From NCBI RefSeq assembly GCF_000215105.1, contig NC_015588.1, positions 1,116,001-1,180,000 of the forward strand: DNA of 64,000 nt. Direction: 5' to 3'. Position 1 is the first letter of the stretch. Every line of letters starts with the position of its first letter. Below the pieces are notes generated by a model that saw only the letters and a program-made list of their open reading frames with translations, did no database searches and was not told the DNA's origin. The DNA comes from Isoptericola variabilis 225 (GTDB lineage: Bacteria > Actinomycetota > Actinomycetes > Actinomycetales > Cellulomonadaceae). The translations under genes were made by a program, and so were the position numbers. Shown here in pieces: positions 38,077 through 46,880 of this stretch.

Positions 38077-40242
38077 GTGAGCGACGACCTGATCACCGGC
38101 GACGACGTGCCCGCCGAGCTGCTCGAGCTCGCCGCTGCGCACGGGGTCCTCACCGAGCACCACACGTTCGCGGGCGGGACCGAGCGCGTCCGCGCGTCGA
38201 CGCTCGTGGCGGTCCTCGAGGCCCTCGGCGTCCCGGCCGCGACCCCCCAGCAGATCACGCACAGCCTCCAGCGCGCCCGCGACGAGGAGTGGCGCTCGGT
38301 GCTGCCGCCGACCGTCGTCGTGCGTCAGGGCGAGGAGACGCGGGTGCCGGTGCACGTGACTGACGGCGCGTCCGTGCACGTGTGGACCGAGGTCGACGGC
38401 GCCGAGCCGACCGCCCGGCTGTCCCAGCACCGGCCGCGCCGCGACCTCGAGCAGGTCGACGCCTTCGTCGAGCCCCGTACGGTCGACGGGCGGCGCGTGG
38501 GCCGCGCGACCTTCGTGGTGCCGGCCGACCTGCCGCTCGGCTGGCACTCGCTGCACGCGCTGAGCGAGGGGCACGAGACGCGCGCGACGCTCGTCGTGAC
38601 GCCGCGCCGGCTCGAGCTGCCGCCCGCGGTCGCCGAGGGGCAGGTGTGGGGCTTCCTCGTGCAGCTGTACTCCGTGCGCTCGCGCACCTCGTGGGGGCTC
38701 GGCGACCTGGCCGACCTGGCCGACCTCGCGTGGCTCACGGCGCACCGGGCCAAGGGCGACTTCGTCGCGGTCAACCCGCTGGCCGCGGCCGAGCCCGTCA
38801 CGCCCATGACGCCGTCGCCGTACCTGCCGACGAGCCGGCGCTTCCTCAACCCCGTGTACGTGCGGGTCGAGGACATCCCCGAGACGGCGTACCTGTCGGC
38901 GGCCGACCGCTCGCTCGTCGAGTGGGCCGCGGACCCGGTGCGCGAGCTCACCGAGGACCCGGGCCCCATCGACCGCGACGCCGTGTGGGAGGCCAAGAAG
39001 GCCGCGCTCGACGTCGTGTTCACCGCGCCCCGCCGCGCGGCCCGGCAGGCGGCGTACGAGGAGTTCGTCGAGGAGCAGGGCAAGGGCCTGCGGGACTTCG
39101 CGACCTGGTGCGCGATCGCCGAGCACCTCGCCGGCAAGGAGTGGCCGCGCGAGCTGTCCGACCCGGGCTCGGCCGCCGTCGCGGCGCTGCGCGAGGAGCT
39201 GGCCGAGCGCGTCGAGTTCTACTGCTGGCTGCAGTGGGTCGCCGACGAGCAGAAGCACACGGCGCAGCGCGTCGCCCGCGAGGCGGGCATGGCGGTCGGG
39301 ATCATGCACGACCTCCCGGTCGGGGTGCACCCCGAGGGCGCCGACGCGTGGGCGCACCAGGACGTGCTCGCGCGCGGCGTGTCCGTCGGCGCGCCGCCCG
39401 ACATGTACAACCAGCAGGGTCAGAACTGGTCGCAGCCGCCGTGGAACCCGCGCGCGCTGGCCCGGGCCGGCTACGTCCCGTACCGGGACATGCTGCGCAC
39501 GGTGCTGCGCCACGCGGGCGCGCTGCGGGTCGACCACATCCTCGGCCTGTTCCGGCTGTGGTGGGTGCCCGGCGGCGCCAAGGCGTCCGAGGGCGCGTAC
39601 GTGCGCTACGACCACGAGGCCCTCGTCGGCATCCTGTGCCTCGAGGCGCACCGGGCTGGCGCGATCGTCGTCGGCGAGGACCTCGGCGTCTACGAGCCGT
39701 GGGTGCGGGACTACCTCGCCGACCGCGGGATCCTCGGCACCTCGGTGCTGTGGTTCGAGAAGGACGACGACGGCCGCCCGCTCCCGCCGGAGAAGTACCG
39801 CCGCATGACCCTCGCGTCGGTCGGCACGCACGACATGCCGCCCACCGCCGGGTACCTGGCCGGCGAGCACGTCGACCTGCGCGAGCGGCTCGGCCTGCTC
39901 ACCGAGGACCCGCAGGTGCTGCGGCAGCGGGCGCGGCTCGAGCGCGACACCGCCGTGCGGACGCTCGCCGAGCGCGGGCTCGTCGGCGACGACCCGTCCG
40001 AGCGCGAGATCGTCGAGGCGCTGCACCGGTACCTGCGGCGCTCCCGCGCCGCCATGGTCGGCGTCCAGCTCGTCGACGCCGTGGGGGAGCGGCGCTCGCA
40101 GAACCAGCCCGGCACCGACCAGGAGTACCCGAACTGGAAGGTGCCCCTCGGCGACGCGGCCGGCAACGTCGTGCTCGTCGAGGACCTCTTCGACAACGCC
40201 CGCCTGCGCTCGCTGGTCCAGGCCCTCAACACTGCGAGGTAG
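38077..40242 (+). CDS. malQ: 4-alpha-glucanotransferase (amylomaltase)
   Basis: 721 residues from the GTG at 38077. A GH77 enzyme that disproportionates maltodextrins. It has the extended N-terminal region of actinobacterial MalQ and the core motifs QLYSVRSRTSWGLGDLADL, RVDHILGLFRLWWVP, GEDLGVYEPWV and SVGTHDMPPTAGY with the catalytic acids. Its TAG stop is part of the GAGGTAGCG repeat. Confidence 0.96.
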   Translation: MSDDLITGDDVPAELLELAAAHGVLTEHHTFAGGTERVRASTLVAVLEALGVPAATPQQITHSLQRARDEEWRSVLPPTVVVRQGEETRVPVHVTDGASVHVWTEVDGAEPTARLSQHRPRRDLEQVDAFVEPRTVDGRRVGRATFVVPADLPLGWHSLHALSEGHETRATLVVTPRRLELPPAVAEGQVWGFLVQLYSVRSRTSWGLGDLADLADLAWLTAHRAKGDFVAVNPLAAAEPVTPMTPSPYLPTSRRFLNPVYVRVEDIPETAYLSAADRSLVEWAADPVRELTEDPGPIDRDAVWEAKKAALDVVFTAPRRAARQAAYEEFVEEQGKGLRDFATWCAIAEHLAGKEWPRELSDPGSAAVAALREELAERVEFYCWLQWVADEQKHTAQRVAREAGMAVGIMHDLPVGVHPEGADAWAHQDVLARGVSVGAPPDMYNQQGQNWSQPPWNPRALARAGYVPYRDMLRTVLRHAGALRVDHILGLFRLWWVPGGAKASEGAYVRYDHEALVGILCLEAHRAGAIVVGEDLGVYEPWVRDYLADRGILGTSVLWFEKDDDGRPLPPEKYRRMTLASVGTHDMPPTAGYLAGEHVDLRERLGLLTEDPQVLRQRARLERDTAVRTLAERGLVGDDPSEREIVEALHRYLRRSRAAMVGVQLVDAVGERRSQNQPGTDQEYPNWKVPLGDAAGNVVLVEDLFDNARLRSLVQALNTAR

Positions 40243-40324
40243 CGGGTCCCTCCGCGAGGTAGCGCGGCTCGCGCGCTACCTCGCGCAGGACCGCGCTACC
40301 TCGCGGAGGGACGCGCTACCTCGT
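40234..40324. repeat. GAGGTAGCG repeat, inverted cluster and giant hairpin
   Basis: Five units: two forward (40234, 40254) and three reversed (ending at 40284, 40304, 40324). The outer units form a stem of 34-base arms, 40234-40267 with 40291-40324, matching at 32 of 34 positions. The first unit holds the malQ TAG stop and the last base is the first base of the reversed pepN stop. It probably ends both transcripts. Confidence 0.85.
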
Positions 40325-42891
40325 CAGGCGTCGGCGGCCTGCGCGGCGAGGGCGCGCTCGGTGTCGGCGAGCTGCTCGACGACCATGCGGCGCAGGGCGG
40401 CGGGCGCGTCGGGGTGCGCGTCCAGCCAGCCGCGCACGGCGTCGCGCAGCCCCTCCGTCGCGAGCGGCGCGGGGTACAGGCCCTCGATCAGCTCCTCGCT
40501 GATGTGGTAGCTGCGCGACTCCCAGATCGGCAGCAGCGCGTCGACGTACCGGGCCACGAGCGGCTCGAGCACGCTCGCGTCGGCGCTCACGTGCACGAAG
40601 CCCGCGGCCGTCGAGCGGATGATCGCGTTCGGCACGTCGGACGTCTCGACGATCGACGCGAACGCCTTCTCCTTCGCCTCGACGGTCGGGATCGCGGCCC
40701 GCGCCCGCGCCGCGGCCTGGCGGCCGGTCGCGGTGTCGTCCTGCGCGAGCGTCTCGGCGATCTCGTCCTCGCCCGCCGCGCCCAGGATCACGAGGCCCTC
40801 GAGCAGCTCCCAGCGCAGGTCGGTGTCGATCTCGAGGCCCTCGAGCGCCACGGTGCCGTCGATGAGGCCGCGCAGCGGCGCGACGTGGTCGGGCGTCGAG
40901 GCGAGGAGCGCGAAGTACTTGACGAGCTGCAGCTGCAGGTCGGAGCCGGCGTCGGCCTGCTGCGCCAGCGTCCACAGCGTGTCGCCCACGCGCGCGAGCG
41001 TCTCGGTCCGGCGCGACGGCGCCACGTACCGGCGCGCGGCCAGCCCGAGCTGGGCCAGGGTGGTGCGCACCGTCGTCGACTCGGTCTCGGCCGCGATGTT
41101 GCCCAGCACGAGGTCGACGTACGACGACGCCGGAGTCTCGCCGTCGCGCACCGCGTCCCAGACCGAGCCCCACACGAGCGAGCGGGCGAGCGGGTCGGCG
41201 ATGCGCGAGAGGTTCTCGATCGCGAACCCGAGCGACGCCTCGTCGAGCCGGATCTTCGCGTACGCGAGGTCCTCGTCGTTGAGCAGGATCAGGCCCGGGC
41301 GCTCGCGCCCGACGAGCGACGGCACCTCGGTGCGCTCACCGTCGACGTCGATCTGCACCGCGTGCGTGCGCACGAGCGCGCCGTCGACCAGGTCGTAGAA
41401 GCCGATGCCGAGGCGGTGCGGGCGGATCGTCGGGTGATCGGCCGTCGCGGACTGGAGCACCGCGAAGCCGGTGATGCGGCCGTCGGCGTCCACCGCGACG
41501 TCGGGCCGCAGCGTGTTGACGCCCGCGGTCTCGAGCCAGAGCTTCGACCACGACCCGAGGTCGCGCCCGCTCGTGGCCTCGAGCTCGGAGAGCAGGTCGG
41601 TCAGCTCGGTGTTCGACCACGCGTGGCGCTTGAAGTACGAGGCGACGCCCGCGAGGAACTCCTCGCGCCCGACCCAGGCCACGAGCTGCTTGAGCACCGA
41701 GGCGCCCTTGGCGTACGTGATGCCGTCGAAGTTGACCTGCACGTCCTCGAGGTCGTTGATCGGCGCGACGATCGGGTGCGTCGAGGGCAGCTGGTCCTGC
41801 CGGTAGGCCCACGTCTTCTCCATCGCGGAGAACGTGGTCCAGGCGGCCTCCCACTCGGTGGCCTCGGCCGTGGCGAGCGTCGAGACGTACTCGGCGAACG
41901 ACTCGTTGAGCCACAGGTCGTTCCACCACTTCATGGTGACGAGGTCGCCGAACCACATGTGGGCCAGCTCGTGCAGGATCGTCACGACGCGGCGCTCGCG
42001 CACGGCGTCGGTCACCTTGGAGCGGAAGACGTACGACTCGGTGAACGTGACGCAGCCCGGGTTCTCCATCGCGCCCATGTTGTACTCGGGCACGAAGAGC
42101 TGGTCGTACTTGTCGAACGGGTACGGGAAGTCGAAGACCCGCTCGAAGAACTCGAAGCCCTTGCGCGTGGTCTCCATGATGTAGTCCGCGTCGAGGTGCT
42201 CCGAGAGCGAGGCACGGCAGAACACCCCGAGCGGGATCGTCCGGCCGTCCGACGACGTCAGCTCGCCGCGCTGCACCGCGTACGGTCCGGCGACGAGCGC
42301 CACGAGGTACGACGAGATGCGCGGCGTGGGCTCGAACCGCCACGTCGCCGCCTCGACGCCGGGGTCGCTCGCGTGGCTCGCCGGCTCGGGCTCCGGCGTC
42401 GGCTGGTTGGACACGACCTGCCACGCCGCGGGCGCGGTCACCGTCACCCGGAACGGCGCCTTGAGGTCGGGCTGCTCGAACGTCGCGAAGACGCGGCGCG
42501 CGTCGGGCACCTCGAACTGCGTGTAGAGGTACACCTCGCCGTCGACCGGGTCGACGAAGCGGTGCAGGCCCTCGCCGGTGTTCGTGTAGGCGCAGTCGGC
42601 GACGACGCGCAGCTCGTTGGTCTCCTCGAGCCCGTCGAGCGCGATGCGCGAGTCGCTGAACACCGACGTGACGTCGAGCGAGCGGCCGTTGAGCACGACC
42701 TCGTGCACCGTCGGCGCGACGAGGTCGACGAACGTGCTCGCACCGGGGGTGGCCGAGAACCGGACGACCGTGGTCGAGGCGAACGTCTCGGCTCCGGTGG
42801 TCAGGTCCAGGTCGATCTCGTACGACTCGACGGCGGTCACGACGCCGGCGCGCTCGATCGCCTCCGCGCGGGTCAGGTTCTCTCCGGGCAC
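40324..42891 (-). CDS. pepN: Aminopeptidase N (M1 family)
   Basis: 855 residues from the GTG at 42891, which has GAGGGAG upstream. The substrate motif GAMEN is at 273-277; zinc ligands HELAH at 307-311 and Glu330 in WLNESFAEY. The ERAP1-like C-terminal helical domain is complete. It is a cytoplasmic enzyme that removes N-terminal residues from peptides. Confidence 0.96.
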   Translation of the reverse strand: MPGENLTRAEAIERAGVVTAVESYEIDLDLTTGAETFASTTVVRFSATPGASTFVDLVAPTVHEVVLNGRSLDVTSVFSDSRIALDGLEETNELRVVADCAYTNTGEGLHRFVDPVDGEVYLYTQFEVPDARRVFATFEQPDLKAPFRVTVTAPAAWQVVSNQPTPEPEPASHASDPGVEAATWRFEPTPRISSYLVALVAGPYAVQRGELTSSDGRTIPLGVFCRASLSEHLDADYIMETTRKGFEFFERVFDFPYPFDKYDQLFVPEYNMGAMENPGCVTFTESYVFRSKVTDAVRERRVVTILHELAHMWFGDLVTMKWWNDLWLNESFAEYVSTLATAEATEWEAAWTTFSAMEKTWAYRQDQLPSTHPIVAPINDLEDVQVNFDGITYAKGASVLKQLVAWVGREEFLAGVASYFKRHAWSNTELTDLLSELEATSGRDLGSWSKLWLETAGVNTLRPDVAVDADGRITGFAVLQSATADHPTIRPHRLGIGFYDLVDGALVRTHAVQIDVDGERTEVPSLVGRERPGLILLNDEDLAYAKIRLDEASLGFAIENLSRIADPLARSLVWGSVWDAVRDGETPASSYVDLVLGNIAAETESTTVRTTLAQLGLAARRYVAPSRRTETLARVGDTLWTLAQQADAGSDLQLQLVKYFALLASTPDHVAPLRGLIDGTVALEGLEIDTDLRWELLEGLVILGAAGEDEIAETLAQDDTATGRQAAARARAAIPTVEAKEKAFASIVETSDVPNAIIRSTAAGFVHVSADASVLEPLVARYVDALLPIWESRSYHISEELIEGLYPAPLATEGLRDAVRGWLDAHPDAPAALRRMVVEQLADTERALAAQAADA

Positions 42892-43129
42892 AGGTGCTCC
42901 CTCTCCTCGACGATGCCGCGGGTGGCGGCGCGTGCGGGCCGCGGCGGTGCGGTCCAAGGGTCGATCATGCCACCTCGGTCCGCGGCGCCCGAACGGTTTC
43001 CTCGGCCTCCCGAAGGCCCTGGTCAGCGGGACGTGTTCGACCTCCGAGACCGGATCGTGACATCCTTCCGGGTGCGTCGTGCGTGGTTCACCCCTGCCCG
43101 GCGCACCGACCCGAGAGGGAGGAGTCCCG

Positions 43130-44299
43130 ATGTCCGGCACCGTGCCGCCCCCGCCGCCGCCCCCGCCCGGCCCCGCACCGGAGCCCGAGGGCGCGCCGGT
43201 GTCCGGCGTGCCGCCACGGGTGTCGCGCGTCCCGTCGGCGTACCGCATGCCGCCGTCGGTGAGCCCGTCGCGCTCGGGCGAGGTGCCGGTCCAGAGCGTG
43301 CCCGCGCCCGGGCCCGCTCCGACCGTCGCGCTCACCCCGGCCTCGTACCCCACGGCGGCCCGGTACCCGGCAGCGCCGACGACGGCGCACGCGCCGGTCC
43401 CCCCGGCGCCCGAGCCGGTCACGCCCACGTCGCCGTCGTCGCCCGCCGAGGCGCCGACGCAGGCCTGGTCCGCGCAGCCTGCGGCGTACCCGACCCAGGC
43501 CTACGCGCCGCAGGCCTACGCGCCCCGGCAGCCGGCGCAGGGCGACTGGTGGGGCGACCAGTGGAACGGCGCCCCCGCGCAGCAGCCGCAGCAGATCCCG
43601 CCGGGCGGCTACCAGCCGCCGGCGCACCACGCGTACGCCGCGGCCCCGGCCGCGACGGCCGCGGCGCCCGCCGTCGCGCCGGCCGGGGCGGGCGACGGCA
43701 CCGGCGGCACCTCCCGCCGGCGCAAGGGCGGCCTGACGCCGGGCTGGATCGCGTTCATCGCGGTCGACGCGCTCCTGCTCATCGTCGCCGTCGTCTTCGC
43801 GGTCCAGATCTTCGCCGGGGGCGGCGGTGCGCCCACGGACGAGGCCGAGGCCGGCGCCGGCGCGGGCGCGCAGGCCACGCAGGAGGCCGGCGAGGACGCC
43901 CAGGGCACCGAGGACGACGCGGCCGCCGACGAGCTGCCGGCGGGCGAGGTCCTCGCCGAGTTCGCCTCGCCGTCGCGCAACATCACGTGCCAGATCACCA
44001 CCGCGGGCGCCTCGTGCGGCATCGCCGAGCTCGACCAGCAGCCGGCCCCGGTCGAGGGCTGCGACGGCACCACGGGCTACGTCGTCGCGATCGACGGCGA
44101 GGGCAGGGTCTCGCTGCCGTGCGTCCCGTCGTCGGACCAGCCGCAGAAGGCCGGCGACGGGACGAGCGTCCTCGAGTACGGCCAGTCCGTCACCGAGGGC
44201 GACTACACGTGCTCGAGCGCCGAGACCGGGATGTCGTGCACGTACGACCCCAGCGGCCGCGGGTTCTCGCTCGCCCGGGCGGGCATCGGCACGTTCTGA
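43130..44299 (+). CDS. Proline-rich membrane protein with DUF6636-like extracellular domain
   Basis: 389 residues. A cytoplasmic half of about 210 residues is rich in Pro, Ala, Tyr and Gln (TQAYAPQAYAPRQPAQGDWW), then a basic stop and one helix (WIAFIAVDALLLIVAVVFAVQIF). An acidic linker leads to an outer domain with paired cysteines (RNITCQITTAGASCGIAEL, YTCSSAETGMSCTYD), as in DUF6636 proteins. Type II topology is likely. The function is unknown; a cell-envelope role is an inference. Confidence 0.8.
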   Translation: MSGTVPPPPPPPPGPAPEPEGAPVSGVPPRVSRVPSAYRMPPSVSPSRSGEVPVQSVPAPGPAPTVALTPASYPTAARYPAAPTTAHAPVPPAPEPVTPTSPSSPAEAPTQAWSAQPAAYPTQAYAPQAYAPRQPAQGDWWGDQWNGAPAQQPQQIPPGGYQPPAHHAYAAAPAATAAAPAVAPAGAGDGTGGTSRRRKGGLTPGWIAFIAVDALLLIVAVVFAVQIFAGGGGAPTDEAEAGAGAGAQATQEAGEDAQGTEDDAAADELPAGEVLAEFASPSRNITCQITTAGASCGIAELDQQPAPVEGCDGTTGYVVAIDGEGRVSLPCVPSSDQPQKAGDGTSVLEYGQSVTEGDYTCSSAETGMSCTYDPSGRGFSLARAGIGTF

Positions 44300-44323
44300 C
44301 GCCGCCCGGGCGAGCGTGGCGGG

Positions 44324-46336
44324 TCACCAGATCCGCACGCGCTCCTCGGGCGCCAGGTACAGCGCGTCCCCGGGCGCGACGTCGTACGCCGCGTAGAACT
44401 CGTCGACGTTGCGCACGACGCCGTTGCACCGGAACTCGTTGGGCGAGTGCGGGTCGGTGGCGAGGCGCCGCACGATCTCCTCGTCGCGGCCCTTCGCCCG
44501 CCACACCTGGGCCCAGCCGAGGAAGACGCGCTGCAGGCCCGTCAGGCCGTCGACGACCGGCGCCTCCTCGAGCGGGCGGCCGAGCGCGATGCGGTAGGCC
44601 GTGATCGCGATCGACAGGCCGCCGAGGTCGCCGATGTTCTCGCCGACCGTCAGCGCGCCGTTGACGTGCGGGCCGTCCTCGGGCAGCTGCGCCGGGCGGT
44701 AGGCGGCGTACTGGTCGATCAGCGCCTTCGTGCGCGTCTCGAACTCGGCCCGGTCCTCGGCGGTCCACCAGTCCTCGAGCCGCCCGTCGCCGTCGTACTT
44801 CGAGCCCTGGTCGTCGAAGCCGTGGCCGATCTCGTGCCCGATGACCGCGCCGATGCCGCCGTAGTTGACGGCGTCGTCGGCCTCGGGGTCGAAGAACGGG
44901 GGCTGGAGGATCGCCGCGGGGAAGACGATCTCGTTCATGCCGGGGTTGTAGTAGGCGTTGACCGTCTGCGGGGTCATGAACCACTCGTCGCGGTCGAGCG
45001 GCCGGCCGATCTTGCCGAGCTCGTAGTCCTGGTCGAACGCGTTGGAGCGGCGCACGTTGCCTACGAGGTCGTCCGCCTCGACGACGAGGCCCGAGTAGTC
45101 GCGCCACTTGTCGGGGTAGCCCACCTTGGGGGTGAACTTCTCGAGCTTGGCGAGGGCCTTGGCCTTGGTCTCCTCGGTCATCCAGTCGAGCTTCGTGATC
45201 GACTCGCGGTACGCGGCGACGAGGTTGCCGACGAGCGTGTCCATGCGCTCCTTGTGCGACGGCGGGAAGTGCCGCGCGACGTACTCCTGGCCGACGGCCT
45301 CGCCGAGCGCGCCCTCGACGAGCGACACGCCGCGCTTCCAGCGCTCGCGCACCTCCTGCGCGCCCGAGAGCACCCGGCCGTAGAAGTCGAAGTTCGCCTC
45401 GACGATCTCGTCCGTCAGGTACGGCGCCCGGGCGGTGATCAGGTGGAACACCATCCACAGCTGCCAGTCGGCGAGCGGCTCGGACGCCCACAGCTCCGCG
45501 AAGCCGCGCGCGTAGTCGGGCTCGCGCACCACGACGTCGTCGAACGCGCCCTCGGGCGCGCCGAGCGCCGTGACCCACGCGCGCCAGTCGAACCCGGGAG
45601 CGGACTCGGCGAGCGCGGCGAGCGACATGGGGTTGTAGGTCAGCGTCGCGTCGCGGTCGCGCACGACGTCCCAGTGGTGGCGCGCGAGCTTCGTCTCGAG
45701 CGCGACGACACGCTCGGCCGCCTCCTGCGGCGTCGTGCCCCACGACTCCTGCGAGACGCCCGCGATCGCGAGCATGCGCGCCACGTGCGGCGTGTACTTC
45801 TCGCGCACGGGCGCGTACCGGTCCTCCCGGTAGTACGCCTCGTCGGGCAGGCCGAGGCCGCTCTGGACCAGGTAGACGACGTAGCGCTCGGGGTCCTTGG
45901 CGTCGTTGTCGACCCAGAACCGCAGCGCGGCCGCCCCGCCCGTGCGCTGCAGCGCGCCGAGGACGCCGGTGAGCTCGGCCTGCGTCGTCGCGCCGCGCAC
46001 GAGCGCCAGGTCGGGCTCGAGCGGCGTCGTGCCGAGCGCCTCGATGCGCTCGGTGTCCATGAAGCTCGCGTACAGGGCGCCGATCTGCGCCTGGACGCCC
46101 GTGGCCTCGCCGCGCTCGATCGCGGCGGCGGCGTCGGTGATGATGTCGCGGACCTGCTCCTCGGCGGCGTCGTGCAGCGCGCGGAACGCGCCGTCCATCG
46201 CGCGGTCCGCCGGGATCTCGTGCGTCGCGAGCCAGCGGCCGTTGACGTGGCGGAAGAGGTCGTCCTGCGGGCGGACGTCCGGGTCGAGGGCGGACAGGTC
46301 GATCCCGGACCGCAGCCCGGTCGCTTCGGCAGTCAT
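44324..46336 (-). CDS. M13 family metallopeptidase (neprilysin type)
   Basis: 670 residues, no signal peptide. Zinc motif HEIGH at 501-505, the third ligand region NIGDLGG near 560, and NAYYNPGMNEIVFPAAILQPPFF are M13 hallmarks. The C-terminus SPNEFRCNGVVRNVDEFYAAYDV is typical. It degrades oligopeptides, probably in the cytoplasm. Confidence 0.95.
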   Translation of the reverse strand: MTAEATGLRSGIDLSALDPDVRPQDDLFRHVNGRWLATHEIPADRAMDGAFRALHDAAEEQVRDIITDAAAAIERGEATGVQAQIGALYASFMDTERIEALGTTPLEPDLALVRGATTQAELTGVLGALQRTGGAAALRFWVDNDAKDPERYVVYLVQSGLGLPDEAYYREDRYAPVREKYTPHVARMLAIAGVSQESWGTTPQEAAERVVALETKLARHHWDVVRDRDATLTYNPMSLAALAESAPGFDWRAWVTALGAPEGAFDDVVVREPDYARGFAELWASEPLADWQLWMVFHLITARAPYLTDEIVEANFDFYGRVLSGAQEVRERWKRGVSLVEGALGEAVGQEYVARHFPPSHKERMDTLVGNLVAAYRESITKLDWMTEETKAKALAKLEKFTPKVGYPDKWRDYSGLVVEADDLVGNVRRSNAFDQDYELGKIGRPLDRDEWFMTPQTVNAYYNPGMNEIVFPAAILQPPFFDPEADDAVNYGGIGAVIGHEIGHGFDDQGSKYDGDGRLEDWWTAEDRAEFETRTKALIDQYAAYRPAQLPEDGPHVNGALTVGENIGDLGGLSIAITAYRIALGRPLEEAPVVDGLTGLQRVFLGWAQVWRAKGRDEEIVRRLATDPHSPNEFRCNGVVRNVDEFYAAYDVAPGDALYLAPEERVRIW

Positions 46337-46414
46337 GGCGCCAGACTACGGGTCGGCGCCGACGGGCGTGAGACCGTGCGCGGGGTGCGCCGACGGTGGG
46401 GGAGAATGGCGCCC

Positions 46415-46879
46415 ATGCGTCTGCACATCGCCGCCGATCACGCCGGATACGAGCTCAAGACCCACCTGGTCGAGCACCTGCGCGCCGCGGGTCACGACGT
46501 CGTCGACCACGGTGCCCACGAGTACGACCCGCAGGACGACTACCCCTCGTTCTGCATCTCCGCGGGGGAGGCCGTCGTGGCCGAGCCCGGGTCGCTCGGC
46601 ATCGTCATCGGCGGGTCGGGCAACGGCGAGCAGATCGCCGCCAACAAGGTCACGGGCGTGCGTGCGGTCCTCGCGTGGTCGCTCGAGACGGCGCGGCTCG
46701 GCCGCCAGCACAACGACGCCAACGTCATCGCGGTCGGCGGTCGGATGCACTCCCTCGAGGAGGCGACGAGCTTCGTCGAGGCGTTCGTCGCCGAGCCGTT
46801 CAGCGGCGACGCGCGGCACCAGCGCCGCATCGACCAGCTCGCGCAGTACGAGGCGACGCGCCCGGCGCCCACCGCCTGA
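46415..46879 (+). CDS. rpiB: Ribose-5-phosphate isomerase B
   Basis: 154 residues from the ATG at 46415. Motifs AADHAGYELK, GGSGNGEQIAANKV and RQHNDANVIAVGGR match actinobacterial RpiB, which lacks the catalytic Cys of the E. coli form. It interconverts ribose 5-phosphate and ribulose 5-phosphate. It lies one base before the Nei-like gene, an arrangement common in actinobacteria. Confidence 0.96.
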   Translation: MRLHIAADHAGYELKTHLVEHLRAAGHDVVDHGAHEYDPQDDYPSFCISAGEAVVAEPGSLGIVIGGSGNGEQIAANKVTGVRAVLAWSLETARLGRQHNDANVIAVGGRMHSLEEATSFVEAFVAEPFSGDARHQRRIDQLAQYEATRPAPTA

Positions 46880-46880
46880 C

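Noticed and set aside
43130..43700. Proline-rich repeats considered as a separate repeat element
   Set aside because: They vary in sequence and encode a disordered cytoplasmic region continuous with the membrane protein.
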